Of a stretch of 64,000 bases of DNA, positions 33,293 through 42,911 are shown in pieces. The stretch comes from Rikenellaceae bacterium (GTDB lineage Bacteria; Bacteroidota; Bacteroidia; Bacteroidales; UBA932). The stretch is from contig DPKJ01000005.1 of NCBI GenBank assembly GCA_003542575.1, forward strand, positions 310,001-374,000. Reading direction: 5' to 3'. The first letter of the stretch is position 1; every line of letters starts with the position of its first letter. The notes beneath the pieces were generated by a model, which had not been told where the DNA came from, did not search any database, and saw nothing but the letters and a program-made list of their open reading frames with translations. A program made the position numbers and the translations under genes.

Positions 33293-35599
33293 CTAATCCT
33301 CTTTTATCTCTGTTCTTTTAACACTTTCAACTCCCTTAACAAGTGACATTTGCTTGATAAGTTTGTCAAGATCCTCGGTACTATGTACATATAAATCAAT
33401 GAAACCTTCAAAGATTCCGTCATGTGTCTCAATGAAAATTTTTCTGATATTCACACTCAGTACCAAAGTAATATACTGAGTAAGATCATTTAATATTCCA
33501 ATTCTATCAATTCCCCTCATGCTTATCCTGGCAAGAAACGATAGAACAGTGTGTTTGCTCCATTTGGCTTTAACGATTCGCTCACCATAACTTGCCGCCA
33601 GATGAATTGCTTCCGGACAGCTGTTTTTATGAACAATAACCTCTTCATTGTCACTTATAAAGCCAATTACCTTATCTCCCGGGATAGGCTTGCAACATCT
33701 TGCAACCTGGTATGAAAGGGTCTTTTCCAAAGGATCTTCCTTAAGCAGATAATCTTTCTTCTTATCTATCCTTGACTTGGCTGTTGGAGGAATTGAATCA
33801 TTATCATCAAAAGCCTCATCTTTTTCTGCAATCTCTTCATCATCAGTGTAAAATGGTTCAGAATCATTTTTATCAGAACCAGTAATTTTTGAAAACTGAA
33901 GATTCCAATATCTTACTATTTTATTGCTTGAATTCTTTTTGAGCATTTTGCCCAGGTCCGAAAGATCAATCAATCCTGCCCCGATTTTGCTGAAAAGCTC
34001 TTGTCTGTTTGTAAGCCCGTAGGCAACGGTCAATTTCCTGTACACCCTTGCCTGAGGCTTGATGCCAAACTCTTTAATCTTTTCGTCAAGCATTGTATGC
34101 CCTCTTTTAAGATGGTCTTTAATCTCCGATTTAAGAGCATCCATAATAAAGCCCTTGGCCTTTGGGGTTTTTACAAAGTCAAGCCACTCTCTTTGAGGTT
34201 TTTGGGACTCTGCCGTAATAATTTCAACCTGATCACCGTTACGTAACTCGTAAGAGAGGGCGACCAATTTGAAGTTTGCTTTGGCAGCAATGGCCTTATT
34301 GCCTATTTCTGAGTGAATTGCATACGCCAGATCCAGGGCTGTAGAGCCTTTTGTAAGGGATTTTGATTCACCCTTAGGTGTAAAGACATATATTTCAGAA
34401 GACAAAAGGTCTGAATGGAACCTGTCAAGAAATTCTAACGCATTTGAATCAGGATTTTCAAGTACCTCTCTTACCATATTGAGCCATCTGTCCATATCTT
34501 TTTCAGATGGTGTACCTGCCTCTTTGTAACTCCAGTGGGCAGCTACGCCCCTTTCGGCAAGTTCATTCATCCTGGTAGAGCGTATCTGAATTTCAACCCA
34601 GTTGCCCTGAGGACCCATTACGGTGCAGTGTAGTGCCTCGTAACCGTTAATTTTGGGTGTACTTACCCAATCTCTGATTCGGTCAGTTTTTGACAGATAA
34701 AGCTCAGTAATTAGCGAGTATATGTGCCAGCACTGTATTCTTTCAACCTGTTCAGGCTTAGCTTCAAATATTATTCTGACGGCATACAGGTCATAGATCT
34801 GTTCAAATGGAATACCCTTTGTCTCCATCTTTCTCCAGATGGAGTAGGGACTTTTGGTTCTTTTGGTAATGCTAAATTTAAACCCTGCCTGTCTTAAGCT
34901 CTCTGCAATAGGTTCGATAAAACTATCCATTGCACAACCTCGTTCCTCTACGGTCTGAGCAATTCTTGATTGAATAAACTCATATTGAGATGGTAAAGTG
35001 TGGAATAGCCAAATATTTTCAAGCTCTGATTTAATGCTGTAGAGTCCAAGGCGGTGAGCAAGAGGTATAAATATATACATTGTTTCACTTATAACTTTAG
35101 ACTTTTTGTGGTCCGGCATAAAGTCAAGAGTCCTCATATTATGAAGACGGTCAGCAAGTTTAATTAATATTACCCTTACATCATCATTAAGAGTCAAAAG
35201 GATTCTTTTAAAGTTTTCTGCCTGACCCGAAGTCTTTGAATCAATGGCACTTTTAATTTTTGTCAGACCATCTACAAGTGAAGCAACTTTGGCACCGAAC
35301 AACCTTTCAATATCTTCAAGGGTATATTCTGTGTCCTCAACTACATCGTGAACAAGAGCAGCAACAATTGATTTGTATCCAAGACCAATCTCCTGAACCA
35401 CAATTTGTGCAACAGAAATTGGGTGAATTATGTAAGGTTCTCCGGATCTTCTTCTTACGCCATTATGTGCAGCTTTTGCAAAATCAAAGGCCTTGAGTAC
35501 AGTTTCGTACTCCCCCTGATTTGCACAGCGCTTCAAACTTGCAAGTCGAAGAACTTCAAATTCCTTTTCAATCAATTGATTATCTTGCTCTGTAAACAT
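33293..35599 (-). CDS. Bifunctional (p)ppGpp synthetase/hydrolase, RelA/SpoT family
   Basis: The 768-residue Rel protein has an N-terminal HD hydrolase domain (ALVHDVVEDTEY, H84-D85). Next comes the synthetase domain (YSIWRKMETKGIPFEQIYD, then KINGYEALHCTV), a TGS domain near residue 400 (VFTPKGESKSLTKGSTALD), a zinc-finger-like CCKPIPGDK segment near 627 and a C-terminal ACT domain. It makes and degrades the stringent-response alarmones. The intact HD motif argues for a true bifunctional Rel. It is transcribed towards the Ig-like lipoprotein with no gap. Confidence 0.95.
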   Translation of the reverse strand: MFTEQDNQLIEKEFEVLRLASLKRCANQGEYETVLKAFDFAKAAHNGVRRRSGEPYIIHPISVAQIVVQEIGLGYKSIVAALVHDVVEDTEYTLEDIERLFGAKVASLVDGLTKIKSAIDSKTSGQAENFKRILLTLNDDVRVILIKLADRLHNMRTLDFMPDHKKSKVISETMYIFIPLAHRLGLYSIKSELENIWLFHTLPSQYEFIQSRIAQTVEERGCAMDSFIEPIAESLRQAGFKFSITKRTKSPYSIWRKMETKGIPFEQIYDLYAVRIIFEAKPEQVERIQCWHIYSLITELYLSKTDRIRDWVSTPKINGYEALHCTVMGPQGNWVEIQIRSTRMNELAERGVAAHWSYKEAGTPSEKDMDRWLNMVREVLENPDSNALEFLDRFHSDLLSSEIYVFTPKGESKSLTKGSTALDLAYAIHSEIGNKAIAAKANFKLVALSYELRNGDQVEIITAESQKPQREWLDFVKTPKAKGFIMDALKSEIKDHLKRGHTMLDEKIKEFGIKPQARVYRKLTVAYGLTNRQELFSKIGAGLIDLSDLGKMLKKNSSNKIVRYWNLQFSKITGSDKNDSEPFYTDDEEIAEKDEAFDDNDSIPPTAKSRIDKKKDYLLKEDPLEKTLSYQVARCCKPIPGDKVIGFISDNEEVIVHKNSCPEAIHLAASYGERIVKAKWSKHTVLSFLARISMRGIDRIGILNDLTQYITLVLSVNIRKIFIETHDGIFEGFIDLYVHSTEDLDKLIKQMSLVKGVESVKRTEIKED

Positions 35600-35602
35600 A
35601 TT

Positions 35603-37015
35603 TTAATATAAAAGATCTCTTTTACCTTTACGAATCATCTCGATTTTACTTCTTAACTCCTGCTGTTTCGCTGCATCTTTCATGTGAGATACTTCGTGCT
35701 CAATAAGAGCATAACCCGCTGATTTGGTTTTTTCTGATGAGTAATCTTCCAAATACTCGGCCAAAGTCAGTACAGCATTGGGTGTGCAAAATCTTCCAAT
35801 AAAGCCGGGTATGGCATACTCCATAAAGTGTTCGCCGGTTCTGCCTAGTCTGTAACAAGATGTACAGAAACTTGGGATAAAACCTCTTGATAACAGCCAC
35901 TCGATAACCTCATCAAGTTCTCTTGAATCACCGATTTTAAACTGCTCCCGATTCAACTGCTGATCATCTTTCTTCTCTTCCTGATATGAACCAATCTCAA
36001 GTTTCGTGCCCGCATCAATCTGCGAAACTCCATATTCAATTACAGCATCTCTCACCTCAGATGTCTCTCTTGCAGTCATTATCAATCCTGTATAAGGAAC
36101 TGCTATTCTGAGTGTTGCAACCAGTTGTTTAAAGTGGAGGTCACTTACCTCATAAGGGAGGTCAATCTTCATTCCGTATGCAGGTTTAATCCTTGGGAAG
36201 CTTATTGTATGAGGGCCAACTCCATATTTATCCTGTAAATAGAGTGAATGGCTCACCAGTCCCAAAACCTCAAACCTCCAATCATAAAGTCCAAAAAGTG
36301 CACCGATACCAACATCGTCCAGTCCACCTTCAAATGCTCTGTCCATAGCATTCAGTCTCCACATATAATCGCTTTTTGGCCCGGGACCCGGGTGATATTT
36401 AGCGTAAGTCTCTTTATGATATGTCTCCTGAAATACCTGGAAAGTTCCTATTCCTGAATCTTTTACAGTGCGGAAGCCCTCAATTGAAAGCGGAGCAGCA
36501 TTTATGTTAACCCTTCTGATCTCTCCATTACCCACCTTTACATCATAGCATGTTTTAACTGTTTCAGCAATAAACTCAGGTGTATATTTTGGATGTTCTC
36601 CATAAACAAGAATAAGCCTTTTATGCCCCTCTTTTTCAAGTTGTTCTACCTCTTTCACCAATTCGTCTTCTGCCAATGTCCTTCTTACAGCTTTTCGGAG
36701 AGAGCTTCTAAAGCCGCAATAATGACAATTGTTTATACAGTAATTGCCAATGTAAAGTGGTGCAAATAACACTATTCTGTTACCGTATATCGATCGTTTC
36801 AGCTCTTTTGCTGTTTCGAATAACTCCTCCAAACCCTCCGGTGATTTAATAGCCAGAAGAGTTGCAGTCTCTTCAAGAGTAAGTGCCTGTTTTGATTTAC
36901 TTTTCTGTAATATTTCGCGAATTTTGGGCAGATCTTCTTTTGTATTGTTTATTAAATCATGAAGCAACTTATCATCGATGAAATCTGTTGCCCCTTGTGT
37001 TAAAACTCGTTCCAT
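35603..37015 (-). CDS. hydG: [FeFe]-hydrogenase H-cluster maturase HydG
   Basis: The 470-residue radical SAM enzyme has Cys93, Cys97 and Cys100 (YCINNCHYCGF) as CX3CX2C. It also has the diagnostic C-terminal CX2CX22C motif (CTSC near residue 385, third Cys 23 residues on), which binds the auxiliary cluster and separates HydG from the tyrosine lyase ThiH. HydG cleaves tyrosine to supply CO and CN ligands for the H-cluster. hydE, hydF and the hydrogenase itself are not in this window, so hydG is encoded apart from them or they are absent. It lies 3 bases upstream of relA/spoT on the same strand. Confidence 0.92.
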   Translation of the reverse strand: MERVLTQGATDFIDDKLLHDLINNTKEDLPKIREILQKSKSKQALTLEETATLLAIKSPEGLEELFETAKELKRSIYGNRIVLFAPLYIGNYCINNCHYCGFRSSLRKAVRRTLAEDELVKEVEQLEKEGHKRLILVYGEHPKYTPEFIAETVKTCYDVKVGNGEIRRVNINAAPLSIEGFRTVKDSGIGTFQVFQETYHKETYAKYHPGPGPKSDYMWRLNAMDRAFEGGLDDVGIGALFGLYDWRFEVLGLVSHSLYLQDKYGVGPHTISFPRIKPAYGMKIDLPYEVSDLHFKQLVATLRIAVPYTGLIMTARETSEVRDAVIEYGVSQIDAGTKLEIGSYQEEKKDDQQLNREQFKIGDSRELDEVIEWLLSRGFIPSFCTSCYRLGRTGEHFMEYAIPGFIGRFCTPNAVLTLAEYLEDYSSEKTKSAGYALIEHEVSHMKDAAKQQELRSKIEMIRKGKRDLLY

Positions 37016-37054
37016 AATATTTTATACGGTTAGACTACTGTTAATTAAGATTTT

Positions 37055-37984
37055 CTAATATTTATAACTGTCAACATTCTGGTATGCGTGAGACAGTTCT
37101 GCTCCGAAAAGTATAATTGTCCAACTGATATTCATCCAGATAAGAAATAGCGGGATAGCTGCAAAAACTCCATAAACGGCATTTAATCCTGAAACCATCA
37201 ACTGTGTTTCGAGATAAAAAAACTGTACAACAATAAATGCAAAAGCCAGGATTAATGCGCTGTTAAATGCAGCAGAGAGTTTGACTTTTGTATTTGGGAT
37301 ATATTTGTACATAATTGTAAATACAACTGTGATAAAAGAGTAGGCTACCATCCAGGTAGCAATTGATGTAAGGGGAATAATCCTGTCAATCTCAAGTCCT
37401 ACAGAGTTCAATGCTTTTGAATAGACCAGGCTCAGAGTCAAAAACATAAAAATAACCAAAGGGGCTACAATCAGCATCAGCAAATAATAGGCTGCCCTCT
37501 TTTTAAATGATCTTCCTTTCTGTTGTTTCCATATTTCGTTGAATGCCTCTTCAATATTTAGCATAAGCCAGATAACCGACCAAAGGAAAAACAAGAAACT
37601 TATACCTCCAAAAAGGCCATTTTGGCTTGTGTCGATAATGTTGTTTGCAAATTGAACCAGGTATGCAATAATATCCTCATTACCTTCAAAATATGTGTAA
37701 AGCAACATTTCAAATTTGTCGCTAAGCCCAAATCCGTTTGTTACGGCAAAAATCAGAGCGATAATTGGAACCACAGCCAATGCTGAAAAGAAACTCAGCC
37801 CGATCGCCTGTAATCCAATGCGGTCACTTGAATATCCTTTTATGGTGATAATTAGAACCTTAAGGTATTTGATCATTCTAGCTCTCATAATACTGAGCTC
37901 AGAAAGATCGAGGTGCCAAATATCCGTAATAAGGAATTTTAACACCCTCTGATAAGTGTGGGATATTTTGCCTGGTTTCTTCAC
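37055..37984 (-). CDS. YihY/BrkB family inner-membrane protein
   Basis: The 309-residue protein has about six membrane segments with YihY/BrkB features: GLQAIGLSFFSALAVVPII near residue 57, the NGLFGGISFLFFLWSVIWLML segment, and a C-terminal WTIILFGAELSHAYQN. The family was once called ribonuclease BN, an error; its real function is unclear. The GTG start at 37984 overlaps the stop of the thioesterase gene by 4 bases, so the two are coupled. Confidence 0.87.
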   Translation of the reverse strand: MKKPGKISHTYQRVLKFLITDIWHLDLSELSIMRARMIKYLKVLIITIKGYSSDRIGLQAIGLSFFSALAVVPIIALIFAVTNGFGLSDKFEMLLYTYFEGNEDIIAYLVQFANNIIDTSQNGLFGGISFLFFLWSVIWLMLNIEEAFNEIWKQQKGRSFKKRAAYYLLMLIVAPLVIFMFLTLSLVYSKALNSVGLEIDRIIPLTSIATWMVAYSFITVVFTIMYKYIPNTKVKLSAAFNSALILAFAFIVVQFFYLETQLMVSGLNAVYGVFAAIPLFLIWMNISWTIILFGAELSHAYQNVDSYKY

Positions 37985-38352
37985 GATAGGCGATCCATAT
38001 ATTTTGATGGATTGATAATATATCTGATATGAGTTCCCTCACCGATAGAACCATTATCATCAAAGGCTTTTACTTTAAATGTAAGTTTTTTGCCATCAAT
38101 TGCTACCAATTCTGCCTCAGCATAAACCTTGGCTCCCAGAGGAGTTGCTCTTGTGTGTTTAACATTTACCTCTATGCCTACAGTGTCCTGTGTGTCGGTT
38201 AGAGAGAACTTTGCCAGAAGGTGCGCTGATTGTTCCATGAGTGCAATCATAGCAGGTGTGGCAAAAACATGCAAAAAGCCTGAGCCGTAGTATGCTGCAG
38301 TATCGCTCTCTTTTACAAGTTTCTCAATTATCAGTTTTTTACCTATTTCCAT
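37981..38352 (-). CDS. Hotdog-fold thioesterase (FlK-like)
   Basis: The 123-residue protein fits the fluoroacetyl-CoA-thioesterase-like hotdog family. Features are YGSGFLHVFATPAMIALMEQ near residues 22-41, VGIEVNVKHTRATPLGAKV near 58, and an IGEGTHIRYII C-terminus. These enzymes hydrolyse acyl-CoAs; the substrate here is not known. It lies between fprA and brkB with tight spacing (2 bases and a 4-base overlap), so the three form one unit without an obvious shared theme. Confidence 0.8.
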   Translation of the reverse strand: MEIGKKLIIEKLVKESDTAAYYGSGFLHVFATPAMIALMEQSAHLLAKFSLTDTQDTVGIEVNVKHTRATPLGAKVYAEAELVAIDGKKLTFKVKAFDDNGSIGEGTHIRYIINPSKYMDRLS

Positions 38353-38354
38353 AA

Positions 38355-39530
38355 CTAAATTATTGTTTTTGCAATCCGGGCAAAGCCCTCCATCTTTGGC
38401 TCAGATGGCGAACCGATAAGTTCAACAGGCGGAGCAGTTTGATTCCACTCCATCTTTTCGGCAAATGCTACCAGTGACTTTAATCCACCACCGCTCCAGC
38501 TGTAAGAGCCAAAAAGAGCGTAGTTTTTATTCTTTGGATTAAGCACCTCAAGTTCGTTACACAAATGCTGCATCATAGGGTGCATTCCGGCATTGTATGC
38601 ACTGGAGCCCAAAATAACAGATTTGTATTTCCATATATCATTTAAAATGAATGAAACATGAGTTTTTGATACATCATAAACCCTAATATTTTTTACACCT
38701 TGTTCTGCAATAAGGCGTGCCACATAGTCTGCCATCTTTTCTGTATTTCCATACATAGAAGCAAAGACAATAACAACGCCTTTATCTGAATCATGGCGGC
38801 TCCACTTATCGTAAAGTTCTAAAGCTTTGGAAGGATTGGTTCTCCAAACCGGGCCATGAGAAGGACAGATCATCTTAATGGAAATTCCACTAAGCTTTGC
38901 AAAAGCTTTTTGAACCATATGGCTGTATTTACCCACGATATTTGAATAGTATCTTCGCATCTCATCTTCATAGAATGAGAAGTTTATCTCATCATCAAAT
39001 ATTCCTCCGTCCAATGTACCAAATGAACCGAAAGCATCACATGAGAACAGAACCTGATCTGTTGTGTCATATGTCATCATAGTTTCAGGCCAGTGAACCC
39101 ATGGAGTTAAAACAAACTTTAAATTGTGATAACCAAGATTTAGTTCATCCCCGTCTTTTACCTCAAAAATTGATTCTTCAGGAATACCGTAAAATGCATC
39201 CAACATTTTGAATGCCTTAAGGTTGGCAACAATCTTAACGTTTGGATATTTTCTGATAATCCACCCAATCATACTCGAATGGTCGGGTTCCATGTGGTTG
39301 ACAACCAAATAATCGAGATCTCTGCCCTCAAGGATGTTTTCAATCTCTTCAAGATAGTCATCTTTGGAGCCGAATTCAAGAGTATCTATCAATGCACATT
39401 TTTGATCTGCAATCAGGTATGAGTTGTATGAGACACCATTTGGCAAAGGCCAGTTGTTTTCAAAAAGACTCTTTTTTCTGTCGTTTGTACCAAGGTAATG
39501 AACTTTATTGCTGACTACTATCTTTTTCAT
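38355..39530 (-). CDS. Flavodiiron protein (O2/NO reductase), FprA family
   Basis: The 391-residue protein joins an N-terminal metallo-beta-lactamase-like diiron domain (HMEPDHSSMIGW, then WVHWPETM, SCDAFGSFG, CPSHGPVW) to a C-terminal flavodoxin domain (from about residue 250, FASMYGNTEKMADYVA). Such class A flavodiiron proteins reduce oxygen to water, or NO to N2O, and protect anaerobes. The diiron ligands H-x-E-x-D-H are all present. A -7 box sits at 39578-39585, so it starts the unit fprA-thioesterase-brkB. The electron donor (rubredoxin or similar) is not encoded nearby. Confidence 0.93.
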   Translation of the reverse strand: MKKIVVSNKVHYLGTNDRKKSLFENNWPLPNGVSYNSYLIADQKCALIDTLEFGSKDDYLEEIENILEGRDLDYLVVNHMEPDHSSMIGWIIRKYPNVKIVANLKAFKMLDAFYGIPEESIFEVKDGDELNLGYHNLKFVLTPWVHWPETMMTYDTTDQVLFSCDAFGSFGTLDGGIFDDEINFSFYEDEMRRYYSNIVGKYSHMVQKAFAKLSGISIKMICPSHGPVWRTNPSKALELYDKWSRHDSDKGVVIVFASMYGNTEKMADYVARLIAEQGVKNIRVYDVSKTHVSFILNDIWKYKSVILGSSAYNAGMHPMMQHLCNELEVLNPKNKNYALFGSYSWSGGGLKSLVAFAEKMEWNQTAPPVELIGSPSEPKMEGFARIAKTII

Positions 39531-39577
39531 TTATATTCAAAACATTAATAATAATAAAACATACTAACTTAAGAGAG

Positions 39578-39585
39578 CAAAATTA
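39578..39585 (-). promoter_or_regulatory. Putative -7 promoter box for fprA
   Basis: The minus-strand octamer TAATTTTG matches TAnnTTTG in the 60-base gap between ligA and fprA, 48 bases upstream of the fprA ATG. Confidence 0.35.
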
Positions 39586-39590
39586 GTCAA

Positions 39591-41609
39591 TTATTTGATA
39601 ATTTTAAAAAATTCCTCTTCATCAATTACTGTAATTCCAAGCTTTTTGGCTTTGTCAAGTTTTGAAGGTCCAGCTTTCTCTCCTGCAAGAAGATAGGTGG
39701 TGTTTGAGGTTACCGATGAGAGGTTTTTACCGGAATTACTCTCAATTATTTTTTTTAACTCCTCTCTGGATATCGAAAAATTACCAGAAATCACAATATT
39801 TTTTCCCAGAAGTTTATCAGACTTAATGTCAATATCATTTTTGATCTCAAATAACAGACCGGCCTCTATAAGTTCCTTAATAACTGAGATATTCTCTTGT
39901 TCTGAGAAATATGATACAATTGAATCGGCCACTGTCTCTCCAATATCCTCCACCTCAAGCAACTGATCATAGGCTGCCTCCATAAGATTGGCAATATTTC
40001 CGAAATGAGAAGCCAAAGACTTTGCAGTTGTCTCTCCGATATGCCTGATTCCCAAAGCAAACAAAACTTTTTGAAATGGAGTGCTTTTTGAGGTGTTAAG
40101 GCTCTCAAGAAATCTTTCAGCAGACCTCTCTTTCCAACCTTCAAGTGAAAGTAGTTGTTCTTTAGACAGATGATACAAATCAGACAATTTTCTTATGTAC
40201 CCTAAAGCATAAAGCTGATCAACGGTAGCCTCTCCGGCAAGAATATTCATTGCTTTTCTTCCTGCAAAATGGAGGAATTTTCCTTTGATTTGAGTAGGAC
40301 AGTGGAGTGAATTAAGACAGTAGAATTTTGCCTCATCCTCAGCACGATAAAGTTTTGAATTACAGTCAGGACAAAACTCCGGAAAAAGAGGTTTTTCTGC
40401 AGTAGTAACTCTTTTACTTATATCAACTCCGGTTATTTTGGGAATAATCTCGCCGCCTTTCTCAATATAAACATAGTCATTAATATGTATGTCAAGAAGT
40501 TGCATTTGATCTGTGTTGTGAAGCGAGGCCCTTTTTACAGTAGTTCCCGAGAGAAGAACAGGTTCAAGGTTTGCAACCGGGGTTACAGCACCTGTTCTTC
40601 CAACCTGATAGTCAACTGATATGATGCGGGTAAGCGCCTGTTCTGCCTTGAATTTGTAGGCAGTTGCCCACTTTGGAGATTTTGAGGTTATACCAAGAGC
40701 TTGCTGGTGAACGAATTCGTTAATCTTGACAACCACTCCGTCAGTAGGGTAATCAAGTGTCTTTCTCTTTTCATCCCAATTCTCAAGGTATTCAAGCACA
40801 GAGTCAAGGTCTTGGCAAAGGACAATATGTTCAGATACCGGAAATCCACAATCCTTTGCCCATTGCAGTGATTCATAATGAGTTGCAAAAAACGGGGTAT
40901 CTGTAATTACATGATAGAGAATTGCGTTAAGGCCTCTTTTAGCCACCTCTGAGCTATCCAGCAATTTAAGTGAACCTGCTGCCGCATTTCTAGGATTTGC
41001 AAAGAGGGGCTCCTCGTTAAGTTCCCGTTCTTTGTTTAGACTATCAAATGAACTCCATGGCATAAAAATCTCACCTCTAATTTCAAAATCCTTAACCAGA
41101 TTTGAAGCAGGAAGATTTTTAGGAATTGAGCTTATATTTATTACGTTTGATGTCACATCATCACCTGTGTTGCCATCACCTCGTGTAACTGCCCGAATAA
41201 GTCTGTTGTTTGAATATGTAAGAGATATGGCAGTGCCATCAATTTTCAACTCGCATACATAGTTAAAATCACTGTCAATTGACTTTTTAATTCGCTCATT
41301 AAAAGCCTCCAATTCCAATTTATCGTAAGTATTGCTTAATGAAAGCATCGGGTGTTTGTGTGTTACCTGAACAAACTCTTTTTTAGAGGTTTGAAGTGGT
41401 AAGTCGCTCCCAACTCTTACAGATGGAGAGTCCTGAGAAAAAAACTGCGGAAATTTCGTCTCCAGAAACTGAAGCTCCTGCATCAATAAGTCATATTCAA
41501 AATCAGAAACAGACGGCTTATTATCAACATAATAGCGCCTGTTGTGTTCTTCAATTTCTCTTCTTAGCAAAGAGATTCTTTCCCGTGCCTGCTCTTTTGA
41601 TATCTTCAT
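39591..41609 (-). CDS. ligA: NAD-dependent DNA ligase
   Basis: The 672-residue protein has every LigA domain: the Ia domain (EHNRRYYVDNKPSVSDFEYD), adenylation domain with Lys122 in CELKIDGTAI, OB fold, a zinc finger (CPDCNSKLYR...FYCLNSLHCPTQ), helix-hairpin-helix repeats (about 450-580), and a C-terminal BRCT domain (from about 595, GKNIVISGNFSISREELK). It joins Okazaki fragments and repair nicks. It is transcribed alone, divergently from the phosphofructokinase gene. Confidence 0.97.
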   Translation of the reverse strand: MKISKEQARERISLLRREIEEHNRRYYVDNKPSVSDFEYDLLMQELQFLETKFPQFFSQDSPSVRVGSDLPLQTSKKEFVQVTHKHPMLSLSNTYDKLELEAFNERIKKSIDSDFNYVCELKIDGTAISLTYSNNRLIRAVTRGDGNTGDDVTSNVINISSIPKNLPASNLVKDFEIRGEIFMPWSSFDSLNKERELNEEPLFANPRNAAAGSLKLLDSSEVAKRGLNAILYHVITDTPFFATHYESLQWAKDCGFPVSEHIVLCQDLDSVLEYLENWDEKRKTLDYPTDGVVVKINEFVHQQALGITSKSPKWATAYKFKAEQALTRIISVDYQVGRTGAVTPVANLEPVLLSGTTVKRASLHNTDQMQLLDIHINDYVYIEKGGEIIPKITGVDISKRVTTAEKPLFPEFCPDCNSKLYRAEDEAKFYCLNSLHCPTQIKGKFLHFAGRKAMNILAGEATVDQLYALGYIRKLSDLYHLSKEQLLSLEGWKERSAERFLESLNTSKSTPFQKVLFALGIRHIGETTAKSLASHFGNIANLMEAAYDQLLEVEDIGETVADSIVSYFSEQENISVIKELIEAGLLFEIKNDIDIKSDKLLGKNIVISGNFSISREELKKIIESNSGKNLSSVTSNTTYLLAGEKAGPSKLDKAKKLGITVIDEEEFFKIIK

Positions 41610-41620
41610 AATTTATCATA

Positions 41621-41656
41621 CAAATTTACATTTTTTTTAATTATGTATTAACTTTG
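41621..41656. promoter_or_regulatory. Divergent -7 boxes for ligA (-) and the phosphofructokinase gene (+)
   Basis: A minus-strand TAAATTTG at 41621-41628 points to ligA (ATG 12 bases further). A plus-strand TAACTTTG at 41649-41656 points to the phosphofructokinase gene (ATG at 41677). Both match TAnnTTTG; -33 elements are not evident. Confidence 0.35.
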
Positions 41657-41676
41657 CGGGCTCAATAAATAATGTG

Positions 41677-42909
41677 ATGAAAAAATCGATTGTAATTTTA
41701 ACAGGAGGCGGTCCGGCGCCGGGAATGAACACCGTGGTAGGAAGTATAGCTAAAACATTTATTACTAATGGATATCGTGTTTTAGGCCTGCATGGAGGAT
41801 ATAAAGGACTATTTTCGGATAAACCAAATTTTACGGAGATTGACTTTCTGATGGCCGATTCTATCTTTAACAGAGGCGGCTCATACCTTGTGATGAGTAG
41901 GTACAAACCTAGTAAAGAGGATTTTGAACAGAATTTTAACCTTGATTTTTTCAAGGATAACAATATTCAGCTTCTAGTAACAATCGGTGGAGATGACACA
42001 GCTTCTACCGCAAACAGAGTTGCAAAATATCTTTTGGAGCACAATCACAGTATATCAAATATCCACGTACCAAAAACTATTGACAACGACCTTCCACTTC
42101 CGCTGCAAAGACCAACATTCGGTTATGAGTCAGCAAAGTCAGAGGGAGCAAGACTTGCAACTACAATTTATGAGGACGCAAGAACAAGCAATAACTGGTT
42201 TGTAGTTTGTGCAATGGGTAGGTCAGCAGGCCACCTGGCATTCGGTATCGGATCGGCGGCTCACTATCCGATGATTGTAATTCCTGAAATGTTCAATAAG
42301 ACAACCATTACTATAGATAAAATAGTTAAACTTGCTGTTTCATCGATTGTTAAAAGAGAGATTTTAGGCATTAATTACGGTGCTGTAATGATCTCAGAGG
42401 GGGTATTTCACGAGTTAAGCGACGATGAACTTAAAAAGTCTGGAGTAACTTTTTCGTATGACGATCATGGACATCCTGAACTTGGAAAGGTTTCAAAAGC
42501 ACACATCTTTAGTGAGATGGTTGATAGAAGGATAGCTGAGCTTGGCTTGAAAACCAAAATCAGACCTGTAGAGCTGGGGTATGAATTAAGATGCCAATCT
42601 CCAAGTGCTTACGATTTGGTTTATTGCACAGAGTTAGGTATTGGTGTTCATCAGCTTTTTAGTGAAGGAAAGACTGGTTGCATGGTTTACATCGACCACC
42701 TTGGAAAAGTTAAGCCACTATACCTGGCAGATATTCAGGACCCTGTTACCGGGAAGATCAATCCGCGCGGCGTTAGTCTGGAATCAGACCGCGTACAGGC
42801 CGTGATTAATAATATTATGCACTATATAACCGAAAGTGATTATTCAGCTGCATCAAAGTTAATTTCCAACCCACAGGATTACGATTTCAGGAAGATATTA
42901 AACTGGTAA
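41677..42909 (+). CDS. 6-phosphofructokinase, probably PPi-dependent
   Basis: The 410-residue PFK has a GGGPAPGMNT loop at residues 10-19, IGGDDTAS at about 103-110 and the substrate motif PKTIDNDLP at 132-140. The Asp at the second position of GGDD, where ATP-PFKs have Gly, is the known marker of pyrophosphate specificity. That would make the step reversible and save ATP, common in anaerobes. The ATG at 41677 is chosen over a GTG one codon upstream. A GH13 enzyme follows 2 bases after the stop, so the two form a carbohydrate unit. Confidence 0.9.
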   Translation: MKKSIVILTGGGPAPGMNTVVGSIAKTFITNGYRVLGLHGGYKGLFSDKPNFTEIDFLMADSIFNRGGSYLVMSRYKPSKEDFEQNFNLDFFKDNNIQLLVTIGGDDTASTANRVAKYLLEHNHSISNIHVPKTIDNDLPLPLQRPTFGYESAKSEGARLATTIYEDARTSNNWFVVCAMGRSAGHLAFGIGSAAHYPMIVIPEMFNKTTITIDKIVKLAVSSIVKREILGINYGAVMISEGVFHELSDDELKKSGVTFSYDDHGHPELGKVSKAHIFSEMVDRRIAELGLKTKIRPVELGYELRCQSPSAYDLVYCTELGIGVHQLFSEGKTGCMVYIDHLGKVKPLYLADIQDPVTGKINPRGVSLESDRVQAVINNIMHYITESDYSAASKLISNPQDYDFRKILNW

Positions 42910-42911
42910 CA

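Noticed and set aside
35603..37015. Annotation as thiamine synthesis protein ThiH
   Set aside because: The C-terminal CX2CX22C motif is specific to HydG, and no thiamine genes are near.
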